Numbered from the stretch's first letter, positions 27,502 to 37,990 are shown. The stretch is 64,000 nt of DNA from an uncultured Pontibacter sp. (GCA_947499125.1 CANMMP010000001.1:186001-250000); one strand, 5' to 3'. The notes: generated by a model not told the origin, from the letters alone. Made by a program: numbers and translations.

Positions 27502-28791
27502 ATGGCTTCTAATATCCCAACTTATACTTCAGCAGAAGATGCGCTCTCAGTTATTAATTCCGGCGACCGTGTATTTGTGCACGGCAGTGCTGCTACACCA
27601 CAATACCTGATTCATAAACTGGCTGAACGCGCAGATGAATTACGAAATGTAGAATTGGTAAGTATAAGTACCTTCGGCGATATGCCCTGCGCTGACGCAA
27701 AATATGCAGAGTCTTTTTATATTAACTCTCTGTTCGTGTCGGCTAATGTGCGGGAAGCTGTAAATAGTGGTCGCGGCGATTATGTTCCTATTTTTTTAAG
27801 TGAGATACCGCAGCTTTTCAGATTAGGCATTATGCCGCTTGATGTTGCCATAGTACACGTTTCTCCCCCGGACCGCCATGGTTACTGTTCGCTTGGTGTG
27901 TCGGTTGATATTGCACGCGAAGCCGTAAAGCAGGCCAAGCATGTTATAGCCCAGGTAAACCCACAAATGCCACGAACGCACGGCGATGCGCTGATACATA
28001 TCCGCAGGTTTGATGCGCTGGTTGAAGTAAACGAAGCATTACCGGAAGTAGACTACAGCACCCGTATTACAGAAGTAGAAAGAAAGATTGGTAGAAATGT
28101 AGCTGAACTGGTTGAAGACAAAGCTACCCTGCAAATGGGAATTGGTGCCATACCTGATGCCGTTCTGCAAAGCCTTACCAACCATAAAGGATTAGGCATT
28201 CATACTGAAATGTTCTCTAACGGGGTGCTTCCTTTAATTGAGAATGGTGTGATCACGAATGAACATAAGAAAGTGCTTCGCGGGCGAATTGCAACGGCTT
28301 TTATTGCCGGTAACCGCAACCTATACGATTATGTGGATGATAACCCACTTATCACGATGCTCAGCACAGATATGGCGAATGATGTATCGGTTATTAAAAC
28401 TAACAATAAAGTAACAGCCATTAACAGCGCCATCGAAATTGACCTTACAGGGCAGGTTGTATCCGACTCAATTGGTACATACCAGTTTTCAGGAGTTGGT
28501 GGCCAGATGGACTTTATACGTGGCGCGGCCCTATCAAAAGGTGGTAAACCGATCATCGCGCTACCTTCTGTTACGAACAAAGGTATTTCTCGCATCACCC
28601 CTTTCCTTAACCCGGGCGGCGGTGTAGTTACTACAAGGGCGCATATGCACTATGTAGTTACAGAATATGGCGTAGCATATTTATATGGCAAAAACCTGCG
28701 TCAGCGTGCAAAAGCACTCATCGAAATTGCGCACCCTGACCACCGCGAGCGTTTAACAGAAGAAGCTTTTAAGCGATTTAAAAGCCTGTAA
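27502..28791 (+). CDS. Acetyl-CoA hydrolase/CoA-transferase family protein
   Basis: A 429-residue class I CoA-transferase-like enzyme. The N-domain has GDRVFVHGSAATPQYLI; the C-domain has MGIGAIPDAVLQSL, the probable catalytic Glu in GIHTEMFSNGVL, QFSGVGGQMDFIRGA and VTEYGVAYLYGKNLRQRA. These are shared by acetate/4-hydroxybutyrate CoA-transferases and acetyl-CoA hydrolases; it moves CoA between acyl donors such as acetyl-CoA and a carboxylate. Cytoplasmic, no signal peptide. Which acid is used cannot be told. It is followed 55 bases later by the DUF1206 gene. Confidence 0.92.
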   Translation: MASNIPTYTSAEDALSVINSGDRVFVHGSAATPQYLIHKLAERADELRNVELVSISTFGDMPCADAKYAESFYINSLFVSANVREAVNSGRGDYVPIFLSEIPQLFRLGIMPLDVAIVHVSPPDRHGYCSLGVSVDIAREAVKQAKHVIAQVNPQMPRTHGDALIHIRRFDALVEVNEALPEVDYSTRITEVERKIGRNVAELVEDKATLQMGIGAIPDAVLQSLTNHKGLGIHTEMFSNGVLPLIENGVITNEHKKVLRGRIATAFIAGNRNLYDYVDDNPLITMLSTDMANDVSVIKTNNKVTAINSAIEIDLTGQVVSDSIGTYQFSGVGGQMDFIRGAALSKGGKPIIALPSVTNKGISRITPFLNPGGGVVTTRAHMHYVVTEYGVAYLYGKNLRQRAKALIEIAHPDHRERLTEEAFKRFKSL

Positions 28792-28846
28792 ATTTAAACC
28801 CGCGCTATTGCTTTTACGTGTATGCTATTAAAAAATACCTATATAT

Positions 28847-29686
28847 ATGGTTGATATAGCACAACACGTACCAACGCCCCCTCCGGCATGGGTAAAAAAT
28901 ATGGCCCGCTTTGGCCTTACCGCTAAAGGTGTAGTTTACTGCCTTGTGGGCTTACTTGCATTTATGGCTGCGTTTGAAATTGGCGGAAAAACAGCCCAGG
29001 GTTCTGATAAAACGGACGTGTTCCAGTTTGTGCTGGACCAGTCGTATGGGCAGATCATGCTGGCTGTAATAGCGCTAGGTTTACTTTGCTATACAATATG
29101 GCGTTTTATACAGGCTTTCAGAGACACAGAAAACGAAGGCCAGGGTGCCAAAGGTTTGGGCAAACGGGCAAGATATGCTTTTAGTGGAGTAATTTATGGA
29201 GCGCTCGCTTTTTATGCTGCCCGCCTTGTTTTAGGCAACGGCGGCGGAAGCAACGGCGGAGATGACTCCCGTCAAACTATAGTCCGCGAATTACTGCAAC
29301 AACCTTTCGGCCAATGGCTTATTGGTATACTAGCTGTCGGGACTGCTATTGCCGGACTCTACCAGATCTATGTGGGCTTATCGGATAAGTATAAAAAAAA
29401 TGTACAGAATGCCGGACTGAAGCATGAAGCGGAAGAGATGATGATCAAAGCCGGCAAAATAGGTTATGTGGCACGAGGCATAGTATGGCTGATCATTGGT
29501 TATCTGTTTCTGAAAGCGGCCCTTTCATCTAATCCTGAACAGGCAGGTGGCAGCGGCGATGCGTTTCAGTTTCTCGAGAACTCTTCTTACGGTTCCTACT
29601 TACTTGGCGCTGTTGCGATAGGCCTGATATTTTATGGTGTGTTCATGTTTATGCGGGCACGTTACCAGGTTATAAATGCCCATTAA
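28847..29686 (+). CDS. DUF1206 membrane protein
   Basis: A 279-residue inner-membrane protein built of three repeats, each with a helical pair: ARFGLTAKGVVYCLVGLLAF (from residue ~20), RARYAFSGVIYGALAFYAAR (~105) and KIGYVARGIVWLIIGYLFLK (~200). Each repeat begins with an Arg/Lys-Gly aromatic pattern and is followed by a glycine-rich loop and a second span ending in YxxYxxF-like residues. This is the DUF1206 architecture, six spans in all. Function is not known for the family. No link with the CoA-transferase upstream is evident beyond shared direction. Confidence 0.9.
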   Translation: MVDIAQHVPTPPPAWVKNMARFGLTAKGVVYCLVGLLAFMAAFEIGGKTAQGSDKTDVFQFVLDQSYGQIMLAVIALGLLCYTIWRFIQAFRDTENEGQGAKGLGKRARYAFSGVIYGALAFYAARLVLGNGGGSNGGDDSRQTIVRELLQQPFGQWLIGILAVGTAIAGLYQIYVGLSDKYKKNVQNAGLKHEAEEMMIKAGKIGYVARGIVWLIIGYLFLKAALSSNPEQAGGSGDAFQFLENSSYGSYLLGAVAIGLIFYGVFMFMRARYQVINAH

Positions 29687-29816
29687 ACATTAGCACAACC
29701 TATAGTATAGGTGCTATACTTTATCTGATTACTTACATTACTTAACTAATTGTTATAACACCAGTTATCAATTAAATGTAAAGTATAAGTATAAGCTTGG
29801 CTGCTCTTCACTTTTA

Positions 29817-29848
29817 TTTCTTACAGAAAAGAATATCACGTATATTTG
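29817..29848 (+). promoter_or_regulatory. Candidate promoter of the sigma-54 response regulator gene
   Basis: TATATTTG at 29841-29848 matches the -7 consensus TAnnTTTG. A TTTC at 29817-29820, one base from TTTG, stands 20 bases before it at the right distance. The ATG follows 30 bases downstream. Confidence 0.45.
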
Positions 29849-29878
29849 AGAGCAAACTTACCTGTACTGTAGCTTTAC

Positions 29879-31237
29879 ATGAAGAACGCTCCTTTTAAGA
29901 TCTTCATACTGGATGATGACGTGTGGTACAGTGAACTGCTGGAATATCACTTGTCGCTTAACCCTGATTACGAGATCAGGAAGTACCACTCTGCAGCTGA
30001 CTTTTTCGCAAACCTGCATCTTAACCCCGATGTAGTTACCGTCGATTATTCGTTGCCGGATAAAAATGGTGGTGAGGTCCTGACTAAAATAAAGGAACAG
30101 AACCCGGATACCGAAGTGATCATTATTTCTGGTCAGGAGGATGTGGCAACGGCTGTCTCGTTGTTAAAACAGGGGGCTTACGACTACATTGTAAAGGACG
30201 AAGATACTCCTGAACGGCTTTGGAATACCATTAACAAGGTGCGTAACAATGCCAACCTGCGCGATGAGATAAATCACCTGCGTGAAGAGATCGGCATTAA
30301 GTATGATTTCAGTAAAGTTATCATAGGTAACAGCGACGCTATTAAAAAAGTATTCGCCCTAATGGATAAAGCTACTAAAACCAACATTACCGTATCCTTA
30401 ACTGGCGAAACCGGAACAGGCAAAGAACTTGTTGCCAAAGCCATCCATTACAACAGCACCCGGAAAAAGCAGCCTTATGTAGCGGTTAATGTCGCGGCTA
30501 TACCGAAAGAGCTTATCGAAAGCGAGTTATTTGGTCACGAAAAGGGTTCTTTTACAGGAGCTACTGCTCGTCGTATCGGCAAATTTGAAGAAGCAAACAA
30601 AGGCACTATTTTCCTGGACGAGATCGGTGAATTGGATATAAGTTTACAGGTAAAGTTATTACGCGTACTCCAGGAAAAAGAAATTACCAGGGTGGGTGGC
30701 AACAGCGTAGTGCCGGTAGATGCCCGCATTATTGTCGCCACTCATAAAAACCTGGCTGAAGAAGTAAGTAAAGGCACTTTCAGGGAAGACCTGTACTATA
30801 GATTATTAGGCCTGCCTATTAATTTGCCGCCGCTCCGTAACCGTGGAAACGATATACTGGTGCTGGCTCGCCATTTTATGGACCTCTTTGCAAAAGAAAA
30901 TCATATCGCCCGCAAAAAACTCTCCCCTGAAGTACAACAAAAGCTGCTCTCCTACCCTTTCCCTGGCAACGTCCGGGAATTGAAAGCTATTGTAGAGTTA
31001 GCTATGGTGTTATCCGACGAAGAAGAGATACAGGAGCAGGACATTAATTTTACTGCGAACAACCCCAAAAGAGATTTCCTGGGTGAAGAGGAAACACTCA
31101 AAACCTATACTACCCGCATAATACAGTACTTCCTGGATAAGTATGAGCACAATGTGCTGCTGGTAGCCGACAAACTTGATATTGGTAAATCGACGATCTA
31201 TCGCATGATACAGACAAACGAATTAAAAGTGAAGTAA
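29879..31237 (+). CDS. Sigma-54-dependent response regulator (NtrC family)
   Basis: A 452-residue regulator with three domains. The receiver domain (1-125) has the DDD acidic pocket at 12-14, the phospho-acceptor D56 in VTVDYSLPD and a Lys near 106. The AAA+ domain has Walker A GETGTGKE near 175, the sigma-54 contact loop GSFTGA at 223-228 (usual GAFTGA with Ala to Ser), and GTIFLDEIGEL as Walker B. The C-terminus has a Fis-type helix-turn-helix (LLVADKLDIGKSTIYRMI). It should activate RpoN promoters when phosphorylated. The hybrid kinase gene downstream on the same strand is the natural partner candidate. Confidence 0.94.
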   Translation: MKNAPFKIFILDDDVWYSELLEYHLSLNPDYEIRKYHSAADFFANLHLNPDVVTVDYSLPDKNGGEVLTKIKEQNPDTEVIIISGQEDVATAVSLLKQGAYDYIVKDEDTPERLWNTINKVRNNANLRDEINHLREEIGIKYDFSKVIIGNSDAIKKVFALMDKATKTNITVSLTGETGTGKELVAKAIHYNSTRKKQPYVAVNVAAIPKELIESELFGHEKGSFTGATARRIGKFEEANKGTIFLDEIGELDISLQVKLLRVLQEKEITRVGGNSVVPVDARIIVATHKNLAEEVSKGTFREDLYYRLLGLPINLPPLRNRGNDILVLARHFMDLFAKENHIARKKLSPEVQQKLLSYPFPGNVRELKAIVELAMVLSDEEEIQEQDINFTANNPKRDFLGEEETLKTYTTRIIQYFLDKYEHNVLLVADKLDIGKSTIYRMIQTNELKVK

Positions 31238-31395
31238 AACAGGTAAACATCTAAAGCAAAAAATTTATAGGTTTATCCTGACTGCACTTTCTAACAAAAC
31301 TGTATTATCACCTTAAATTCAACTTTAGATCTATACTTAAAAATTATACTCTACTGCGATAGAAGTATAATTAACAGGTATTTAGCAAAGTGGTA

Positions 31396-31424
31396 TTTAA
31401 AGTGCATAAAATGCCGTAAATTTG
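31396..31424 (+). promoter_or_regulatory. Candidate promoter of the hybrid kinase gene
   Basis: TAAATTTG at 31417-31424 fits TAnnTTTG; a TTTA at 31396-31399 is 17 bases upstream in the -33 position. The ATG at 31443 lies 18 bases after the -7 box, giving a very short leader. Confidence 0.35.
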
Positions 31425-31442
31425 CTCTATAATATTTCAGAA

Positions 31443-34400
31443 ATGGAAGTTTTTAAAGATACAGCTACCCTGCTCGAGTTGTTGGAAAAAGAGCGTAAAG
31501 AGAAGCAGGAAGCATTGGAAGCTGTCGCCCTAAAGGACGCTGAGCTAAACACCCTTAAATCTCGTTTTATACCTTCCGGAGTACAATCTCCAACTATAAA
31601 CACATCAATAACTGAATTACAAACGGAGTACCCTGACCCTATTTTCAGAGTTGATGCCTCCGGGAATATCAGTAGCCTGAACAGTGTAGGAAGTAAGTAT
31701 ATCTCTCAGATCGAGCCGATGCGTTACCCTGCCCTGGTTCGCCTATTTACATCTAAGGCTGATTATGCCATAAAAGCCGGCAAACCGGTTACCCTCGAAA
31801 CTAACCTTCTGGGTAGATTCCATCTGCTCTACATAGTACCTATAGCGGATAAAGGATACGTTAACATCTATCTGAATGATGTAACAGAGCATCGTGAGGC
31901 TGAAAAGCAATTAAAGGAAAGCAGGAAGTTTGTACGTGATATTACCTCAACTATACCGAACATCATTTATGTATATGACCTGGAAAAGGACAAATGCATA
32001 TACATAAACGGCCGTATACATTCTGTGCTGGGGTACAGCGAAAGTGATGTGGAAGCTATGGGTGGCCATATTTTCAGATCGCTCCTGATGCCGGATGAGT
32101 TACCTAAGATCAGCAACCATATAAATGAAATGCTGAGTGCTCAGGATGGTGAGATCAGGAAAGTGGAGTACCTGGTTAAAAGTAAAACCGGGGAAGTAAA
32201 GAACCTGTTCTGCCGTGAAAGCGTATTCAAGCGCAAAGAAAACGGACAGGTAATTCAGGTAATTGGCTCAGCGGAAGATGTAACCCAAATACGTCTTAAA
32301 AACAAAGCGCTAAAAGAGCAGAAAGAATTCTACGAATCTATACTTGGCAATATCCCTACGGACATAGCTGTTTATAATAACCAGCTTCGATACCTTTATG
32401 TAAATCCCACTGCTGTTAAAGACCCTGAATTGCGCCAATGGATAGTTGGCAAAACTAACGTTGAGTATTGTAAGCACCGCAATGTTCCGCTTGAACGTAT
32501 AAGCATACGGGATCGTCACCTACAATTAGCTTTTGAAGAAAAGAAGCTTGTTGAGTTCGAAGAATCACTTTTTAACAGAAATACAGGCGAAGAAAACCAT
32601 TTCCTGCGCAGGCTAAGCCCTGTTCTGGACCAGAACGGCGAACTGAGCATGATCATCGGGCACGGCCTGAATATAACAGAGCTCAAGAAAGCGCAGGAGG
32701 AATTTACCCGCAGCGAGACGAAGAACAAAGCTATACTTGCCGCCATTCCCGATCTTATATTTATCATAAATGCTGATGGTGTTTATGTAGATATGAAAAA
32801 TGTGGAGCAACAGCACCTGCTGGTTCCCAAAAACAAGGTGATCGGCACGCATATAAGCGAACTGTTGCCCGAAGATGTACATAAGCCAATATTGGAAATG
32901 ATACATCGGGTGCTGGCTAATGGCGTTTCAGAGCGGCTGGACTATGAATTGGAATTACCCGACGGTTTACACCACTTCGAAGGCCGTATCATTAACTACA
33001 ACCCTGATCAGGTACTCGCCATTATCCGCGATATTACCGAGGAGCGCAATACAGCAATAGCTGCTAAAGAGCAGAACGATTTCATCAGGTTAGTGATGGA
33101 CTCAAGCCCAAGCTGCATTTATGTTAAAGATGGAGATGGCAAATTTAAGCTGGCTAACCAGGTAGTTGCTGATACGATTGGCCAGTCACTTGATAAGATA
33201 CTTTCTGAAGACAGCAGCTTGCTGTACGACCCTGAAGATTGGGATACATATTCTCACAACGATAGGATCGTTATAGAAGAGCAGCGTGAAATAGTAGTTG
33301 ATGAACGACTTATTAAGCCGGATGGCTCAGAGGCCTGGTTTAAAACTATAAAACGCCCGCTAGTAACTTCCGATGGGCAGGTTCATGTACTTGGCATATC
33401 AACTGATATAACAGAGCAGCGCGAAGCAACCATGAAGCTGGAGCAAAGCGAAGAACTTCACAGGCTGTTATCAGAAAATTCAAAAGATATCATTAGCCTG
33501 CATAAGCTAAGCGGACGCTACATTTATATTTCCAGGGGCGTAAAAGACATGATCGGGTATGATGTGGCAGAAGTGATCGGGACAACCCCGCACAGGCTGA
33601 TACACCCCGACGACCTTGTTCGGCTGCAGGCTGGTTTTCAGGAAGTGATTGATAGTAAGATAAATACCAGCATAGAACACCGTTTAGTACATAAGAACGG
33701 CTCTGTGTTGTGGGTTGAAACTAACCTGAAACCTGTATTTGATGAGACTGGCAAACTGATAAAGATCCAGTCTTCAGCTAGGGACATCAGTATGAGGCGT
33801 ACAAATGCTGAAGCCCTGAAGCGCAGCGAAAAGAAGTACCGCGACCTTATAAACTATAGCCAGGCCTACATCTGTGCCCACGATATGGAAGGCATCGTGC
33901 TTTCGGTAAACCCATACCTTACAAATATGCTAGGGTTTACTGAAGCCGAAATGGTAGGCAAACCGCTTTCTATCTTCTTCCCAAAGGAGCACCAGAAAAA
34001 CTTTCAGCTATACCTTGACCGCTACAACGACTCGAATGTGGTGGAAGGCGTACTTTGCATATTGAACAAAGAAAAGCAGGAGCGTTATTTAAACTACCAG
34101 AACTATAAAGTAGAAGAACCCGGCGAGAAACCATACATCATTGGCCTGGCACAGGACATAACAGACCGACTGCAGACTGAAAAAGAACTTAAAAAAGCGA
34201 AAGAAGATGCCGAGGAGTCTGCTAAAGTAAAAGAGAACTTCCTGGCCAATATGAGCCATGAGATCCGAACACCTATGAACGGTATTTTAGGTATGGCCGG
34301 CCTGATGCAGAAAACCAACCTCGACGATACGCAGAACAATTACCTGAAAATAATAAAGCAATCTGCCGACAACCTGCTTGTTGTAATAAACGATATCCTG

Positions 34401-35741
34401 GACGTTGCTAAAATTGAAGCCGGAAAGTTAGACCTGGAGGAAATCCCGTTTAACCTCATGGATACGATCCGGAGTTCTTTCCAGACACTGGCATATAAAG
34501 CTGAGGAAAAAGAGATAGCATATACTATAGAACAACTGAACCTACCCAGCCCTATACTTATAGGTGACCCTTACCGACTTAACCAGGTGTTGCTGAACCT
34601 CTTAAACAACGCTATTAAGTTTACAGATGAAGGCAGTGTAAAACTGAGTTGCCATATCACAAACGAGACAGATAAAGATCTTACGGTAGAGGTTTCTGTT
34701 TCGGATACAGGTATAGGTATACCTGCCGATAAGCAGGACATCATATTTGACGGATTTACACAGGCTTATTCCAGCATAACGCGAAAATATGGCGGTAGCG
34801 GCCTGGGGCTTAGCATCTCTAAAAACCTGGTTGAAATGCAGGATGGCCACATTTGGGTAGAAAGCAGCGAAGGCCAGGGAAGTACCTTTAAATTTCAGGT
34901 TACCTACCCTAAAGCCACAGAGTTGCAACAGGGAGAAAGTAAACAGCCTGAAGTTGACTTTAATAGCCTGGAGCCTTTATATGTGCTGATAGCCGAGGAT
35001 AATGAGATAAACATATTCCTGGCACAATCGATACTGGAAGGCTGGAACTTTAAGGTTGATATTGCCCATAACGGACTGGAAGCTGTAAGCCTGGCAGAAA
35101 AGAATAGGTACGACGCCATCCTGATGGATATACAAATGCCCGAGATGAGCGGCATCGATGCAACTCAACTCATCAGAAATAACCCGGATAAGCAAAAAGC
35201 GAATACGCCAATTATTGCGCTTACTGCTAATGCGTTTAAAGGTGATGCTGAAAAATACCTGGCTGCCGGCATGAACGATTATATTTCGAAGCCATTTGAA
35301 GAAGAAATATTGTTCATGAAGATTTCAGCCCTGCTACCGCATAAGCAGAAGAAAACCCAGCCTGAAGAAAGTATAACAGATCGTAAAGACACTGTAGAAC
35401 CACAAAAGCAACTATACGACCTGCAGATGCTACACAAACTTGGCCGTGGCAATAAAGAATTTATAAAGCGCACCATTGAGCTATTTATAAAAACTGCACC
35501 TGAAACTGTAGAAAGCCTGCAGGACGGAATAAGATCCCAGGACTGGTCAGCGGTGAGCGGTGCGGCTCATAAACTAAAATCAACGGTAGATACCCTGAAG
35601 ATAGAGCAGTTGCGACCTGTAGTGCGGCAGATAGAGATAGATGCACGCAAAACTATAAACCTGGAAGCTATACCTGATCTGGTTAATTTTATTGAAGATC
35701 ATATCAACCAGACTATAAACCAGATAAAGCAGGAACTATAA
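31443..35741 (+). CDS. Multi-PAS hybrid sensor histidine kinase with REC and Hpt domains
   Basis: A 1432-residue kinase from the ATG at 31443 (a TTG seven codons upstream is less likely). An N-terminal coiled coil ([18 protein letters not shown]) is followed by about seven PAS/PAC modules to residue ~910 (repeated [12 protein letters not shown] and GxAxDIT-type motifs). Then come HisKA with H939 in NMSHEIRTP, HATPase_c with N-box near 1055 (LNNAIKF) and [10 protein letters not shown], a receiver domain with D1229 (ILMDIQMP) and an Hpt domain with H1376 (AAHKLKST). There is no transmembrane segment, so it senses cytoplasmic signals, possibly redox, light or ligand through PAS. It can phosphorelay to the sigma-54 regulator next door. 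Confidence 0.93.
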   Translation: MEVFKDTATLLELLEKERKEKQEALEAVALKDAELNTLKSRFIPSGVQSPTINTSITELQTEYPDPIFRVDASGNISSLNSVGSKYISQIEPMRYPALVRLFTSKADYAIKAGKPVTLETNLLGRFHLLYIVPIADKGYVNIYLNDVTEHREAEKQLKESRKFVRDITSTIPNIIYVYDLEKDKCIYINGRIHSVLGYSESDVEAMGGHIFRSLLMPDELPKISNHINEMLSAQDGEIRKVEYLVKSKTGEVKNLFCRESVFKRKENGQVIQVIGSAEDVTQIRLKNKALKEQKEFYESILGNIPTDIAVYNNQLRYLYVNPTAVKDPELRQWIVGKTNVEYCKHRNVPLERISIRDRHLQLAFEEKKLVEFEESLFNRNTGEENHFLRRLSPVLDQNGELSMIIGHGLNITELKKAQEEFTRSETKNKAILAAIPDLIFIINADGVYVDMKNVEQQHLLVPKNKVIGTHISELLPEDVHKPILEMIHRVLANGVSERLDYELELPDGLHHFEGRIINYNPDQVLAIIRDITEERNTAIAAKEQNDFIRLVMDSSPSCIYVKDGDGKFKLANQVVADTIGQSLDKILSEDSSLLYDPEDWDTYSHNDRIVIEEQREIVVDERLIKPDGSEAWFKTIKRPLVTSDGQVHVLGISTDITEQREATMKLEQSEELHRLLSENSKDIISLHKLSGRYIYISRGVKDMIGYDVAEVIGTTPHRLIHPDDLVRLQAGFQEVIDSKINTSIEHRLVHKNGSVLWVETNLKPVFDETGKLIKIQSSARDISMRRTNAEALKRSEKKYRDLINYSQAYICAHDMEGIVLSVNPYLTNMLGFTEAEMVGKPLSIFFPKEHQKNFQLYLDRYNDSNVVEGVLCILNKEKQERYLNYQNYKVEEPGEKPYIIGLAQDITDRLQTEKELKKAKEDAEESAKVKENFLANMSHEIRTPMNGILGMAGLMQKTNLDDTQNNYLKIIKQSADNLLVVINDILDVAKIEAGKLDLEEIPFNLMDTIRSSFQTLAYKAEEKEIAYTIEQLNLPSPILIGDPYRLNQVLLNLLNNAIKFTDEGSVKLSCHITNETDKDLTVEVSVSDTGIGIPADKQDIIFDGFTQAYSSITRKYGGSGLGLSISKNLVEMQDGHIWVESSEGQGSTFKFQVTYPKATELQQGESKQPEVDFNSLEPLYVLIAEDNEINIFLAQSILEGWNFKVDIAHNGLEAVSLAEKNRYDAILMDIQMPEMSGIDATQLIRNNPDKQKANTPIIALTANAFKGDAEKYLAAGMNDYISKPFEEEILFMKISALLPHKQKKTQPEESITDRKDTVEPQKQLYDLQMLHKLGRGNKEFIKRTIELFIKTAPETVESLQDGIRSQDWSAVSGAAHKLKSTVDTLKIEQLRPVVRQIEIDARKTINLEAIPDLVNFIEDHINQTINQIKQEL

Positions 35742-35750
35742 ACTTATACT

Positions 35751-35791
35751 TAACACATCATGCTGGCTATTTTGGTCAGTGTGATGTGTTA
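35751..35791. terminator. Hairpin between convergent kinase and channel genes
   Basis: Ten-base arms TAACACATCA (35751-35760) and its complement (35782-35791) lie just after the kinase stop and before the convergent channel stop. The T-tract is poor, so termination strength is uncertain. Confidence 0.45.
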
Positions 35792-35794
35792 CCT

Positions 35795-36619
35795 TTAGGC
35801 TGAGACAGGCGGTAAGTTATAACCGCAAGTATAACAGAAGTTCGCATTAAGCAAGTGGCCTTCCAAATGGCAATTCGGGCATACACGGGTGTTACCTATA
35901 CCTCTGTCAAGCCTCGACATTTCTACTGTTACAATTCCGGTTGGTACGGCTATAATTCCATAACCCATTATCATTACTAAACTGGCTAATATCTGGCCTA
36001 AAGGTGTTTGAGGTGCAATGTCGCCATAGCCCACTGTTGTTAGCGTAACTATAGCCCAGTAAACGCTTTTCGGTATACTTGTAAATCCACTGGCTGCTCC
36101 TTCTACCACATACATCAGCGCACCAACTATAAACACAAGCAGTACAACAGTGCCTAAAAACACCGCGATCTTGGTAAAGCTGGCTCGCAGGGCTTTCGTA
36201 AGCACCTGGCCTTCGTTAATAAATTTAGTCAGCTTAAAAATACGGGCTATGCGCAACAGCCTAAGCACTCTTATAACAAGGAAATACTGCGTTCCGACAA
36301 TAAACAAGCTTAAATAAGTAGGTATTATCGAGATCAGATCGACGAGGCCAAAAAAGGAGAAGATATAACGGAAAGGGTGTGGCGAACTATAAATGCGCAA
36401 CAGATACTCTATGGTAAACAAAATGGTAAACCCCCACTCTATTATTATAAAGTATTGCAAAAATTCCCTTCGGAATGCAGTTACAGTTTCAAGCGCTATA
36501 GTAACAACACTTGCCAGAATAAGAACAAGTACCAGTATATCAAAAGCTTTACCAGCCGGGGTTTCAGCTTCGAAAACGACACGGTGAATCTTGGTTTTAA
36601 GGTTGGATCTTTTGCCCAT
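35795..36619 (-). CDS. Voltage-gated-type ion (K+) channel with C-terminal zinc ribbon
   Basis: A 274-residue six-span channel. S1-S4 lie within residues 25-140, S4 being the Arg ladder RVLRLLRIARIFKL; the pore loop has the K+ selectivity filter TTVGYGD near 195 and the S6 helix follows. The C-terminus adds two CxxC pairs (CPNC and CYTC), a zinc-ribbon-like module. It should conduct K+ across the inner membrane with voltage-dependent gating. The zinc ribbon may serve assembly or regulation. It is separated from the gene upstream by a good terminator and appears to be a single-gene unit. Confidence 0.92.
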   Translation of the reverse strand: MGKRSNLKTKIHRVVFEAETPAGKAFDILVLVLILASVVTIALETVTAFRREFLQYFIIIEWGFTILFTIEYLLRIYSSPHPFRYIFSFFGLVDLISIIPTYLSLFIVGTQYFLVIRVLRLLRIARIFKLTKFINEGQVLTKALRASFTKIAVFLGTVVLLVFIVGALMYVVEGAASGFTSIPKSVYWAIVTLTTVGYGDIAPQTPLGQILASLVMIMGYGIIAVPTGIVTVEMSRLDRGIGNTRVCPNCHLEGHLLNANFCYTCGYNLPPVSA

Positions 36620-36680
36620 GGGTTGTTGTACGGAGATCTGGTTACCCTAAAGTAAAAGTTTTAACGTTAACAACACAAAA

Positions 36681-36702
36681 AAACCACCTGCGCAGGTGGT
36701 TT
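36681..36702 (-). terminator. Rho-independent terminator after the cNMP-binding gene
   Basis: A perfect 22-base palindrome (AAACCACCTGC and its complement) is followed on the minus strand by T7. It ends transcription of the 36725-37090 gene. Confidence 0.85.
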
Positions 36703-36724
36703 TTAAACTATATGAGTTAATCAA

Positions 36725-37090
36725 TCACTCGTAACTGGTTCTGGTTAAAGTCGCGTGGTTGCTCATCTGTTGCACCAGGTATAATCTTAGTGGCGGATGG
36801 AATTGTAAAGAACGCTGCATTTCTTCAATGGGGATATGCATTAGTAAAACATCACTTGTAGCCAGTAAGGTCTGGGTGTATATTTTATTCATCATGTCAG
36901 GCAAGCCTATCAGTGTATCGGCGTATACTACGCGCCTGTGGCCACCTTCCGAAATAATAACGGCCTCTCCTTCTAACAGGTAGTGCAGCCCATTATTCAG
37001 ATCTCCGGAAGTATAAATACAAGATCCGGCACTGGCTTGTATTCGCTGGCCGGTAATTCTACCAGCTTCTATCCATTCTTTCAGCAACAT
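36725..37090 (-). CDS. Stand-alone cyclic nucleotide-binding-fold protein, no DNA-binding domain
   Basis: A 121-residue protein that is mostly one cNMP-binding beta-roll: RIQASAGSCIYTSGDLNNGLHYLLEGEAVIISEGGHRRVVYADTLIG..., followed by one helix (PPLRLYLVQQM). The Crp-type helix-turn-helix is absent and the protein is about half the length of Crp/Fnr regulators. A canonical cAMP pocket (RxS) is not evident. It may be a small sensor or adaptor, or a shortened Crp relative. It follows the cbb3 accessory genes on the same strand after a 172-base gap and is closed by a terminator. Confidence 0.7.
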   Translation of the reverse strand: MLLKEWIEAGRITGQRIQASAGSCIYTSGDLNNGLHYLLEGEAVIISEGGHRRVVYADTLIGLPDMMNKIYTQTLLATSDVLLMHIPIEEMQRSLQFHPPLRLYLVQQMSNHATLTRTSYE

Positions 37091-37262
37091 AACCCGATAT
37101 TTAATAACCCCAACTAAAACTAAAATGCCAGAAGATTATAGCTCCTGCTATTTAACGATAGTAAAGTTACGTATTGCTTACCTGTAGCCCAGTGAGCGCT
37201 GTCACTGGCCGTAATGACTTTTATCAGTTTTGAAAAGGAGGATTTTAAAGTAAAACCGATAA

Positions 37263-37988
37263 TTATTCGGCTGATGCAGTAGGCTTAGAACAGCAGGTGA
37301 TCTCTGTTTTCTGATGTGAATGTTCTACTTTGGGGCTCAGATAAGGAATGCCTAATCCAAGACCTCTGAAAATGAAGAGTATAGCCAACACCATTCCTAC
37401 ATAAGGAACAGCACGGTTAAACATGCTTCTCATTTTAAGGCTGATGAGCTTACCTGACAACGATACAAGAAACATTAAGGGGAAGGTGCCTAGCCCAAAC
37501 AATGCCATGTAAAGCATAGCGCCACTAATATCAGGTGCACTTATAGCACCGGCAAGCGCAATATAAACAAAGCCACAAGGTAACAGGCCATTAAGTAAAC
37601 CAACTATAAACAACGAACCTAAGGAATTTCTCTGGAAATAATAGCCAAGTTTTTTACGAACCCATAGCATCAGTTTATCAGTGCCAAGCATGTTGGCATA
37701 TTTACCCTGCACCGCAGCTGGCAACACCAGCAATAACAGAATAAGTACACCCGAAACGATAGATACCGTTTGCTGCAAACCAGCCATTTGCAGTGATTCT
37801 CCGAAAATACCGGCAAGTGCGCCCAGCAAGCTATACGTTACAATACGGCCCCCATTGTACAGGAGCCGGCCAGCATAATATTGCCAACCGGAACTCCCGA
37901 CAAAGGGTAGTGACATTGCAATAGGGCCGCACATCCCGACACAATGAAAGCTACCTAAAAGACCAAAAATAAAACCAGCCCAGATCAT
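37263..37988 (-). CDS. TauE/SafE-like membrane protein of the cbb3 oxidase cluster
   Basis: A 241-residue inner-membrane protein with about six spans. The first, GLLGSFHCVGMCGPIAMSLP, carries the conserved His-Cys-x3-Cys pattern of the DsbD_2-like family routinely found after ccoGH; GLLPCGFVYIALAGA is its second Cys motif. The tail ends with a His- and Cys-bearing stretch (HSHQKTEITCCSKP), a possible metal site. These proteins are thought to help cbb3 assembly, perhaps in copper handling or thiol transfer; the direct role is unproven. It starts two bases after ccoH and is clearly co-transcribed. Confidence 0.85.
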   Translation of the reverse strand: MIWAGFIFGLLGSFHCVGMCGPIAMSLPFVGSSGWQYYAGRLLYNGGRIVTYSLLGALAGIFGESLQMAGLQQTVSIVSGVLILLLLVLPAAVQGKYANMLGTDKLMLWVRKKLGYYFQRNSLGSLFIVGLLNGLLPCGFVYIALAGAISAPDISGAMLYMALFGLGTFPLMFLVSLSGKLISLKMRSMFNRAVPYVGMVLAILFIFRGLGLGIPYLSPKVEHSHQKTEITCCSKPTASAE

Positions 37989-37990
37989 GG

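Noticed and set aside
29693..29716. Short hairpin after the DUF1206 gene (ACCTATA/TATAGGT)
   Set aside because: A/T-rich seven-base stem, very short loop and no T-run; likely another case of the common TATAGT words.
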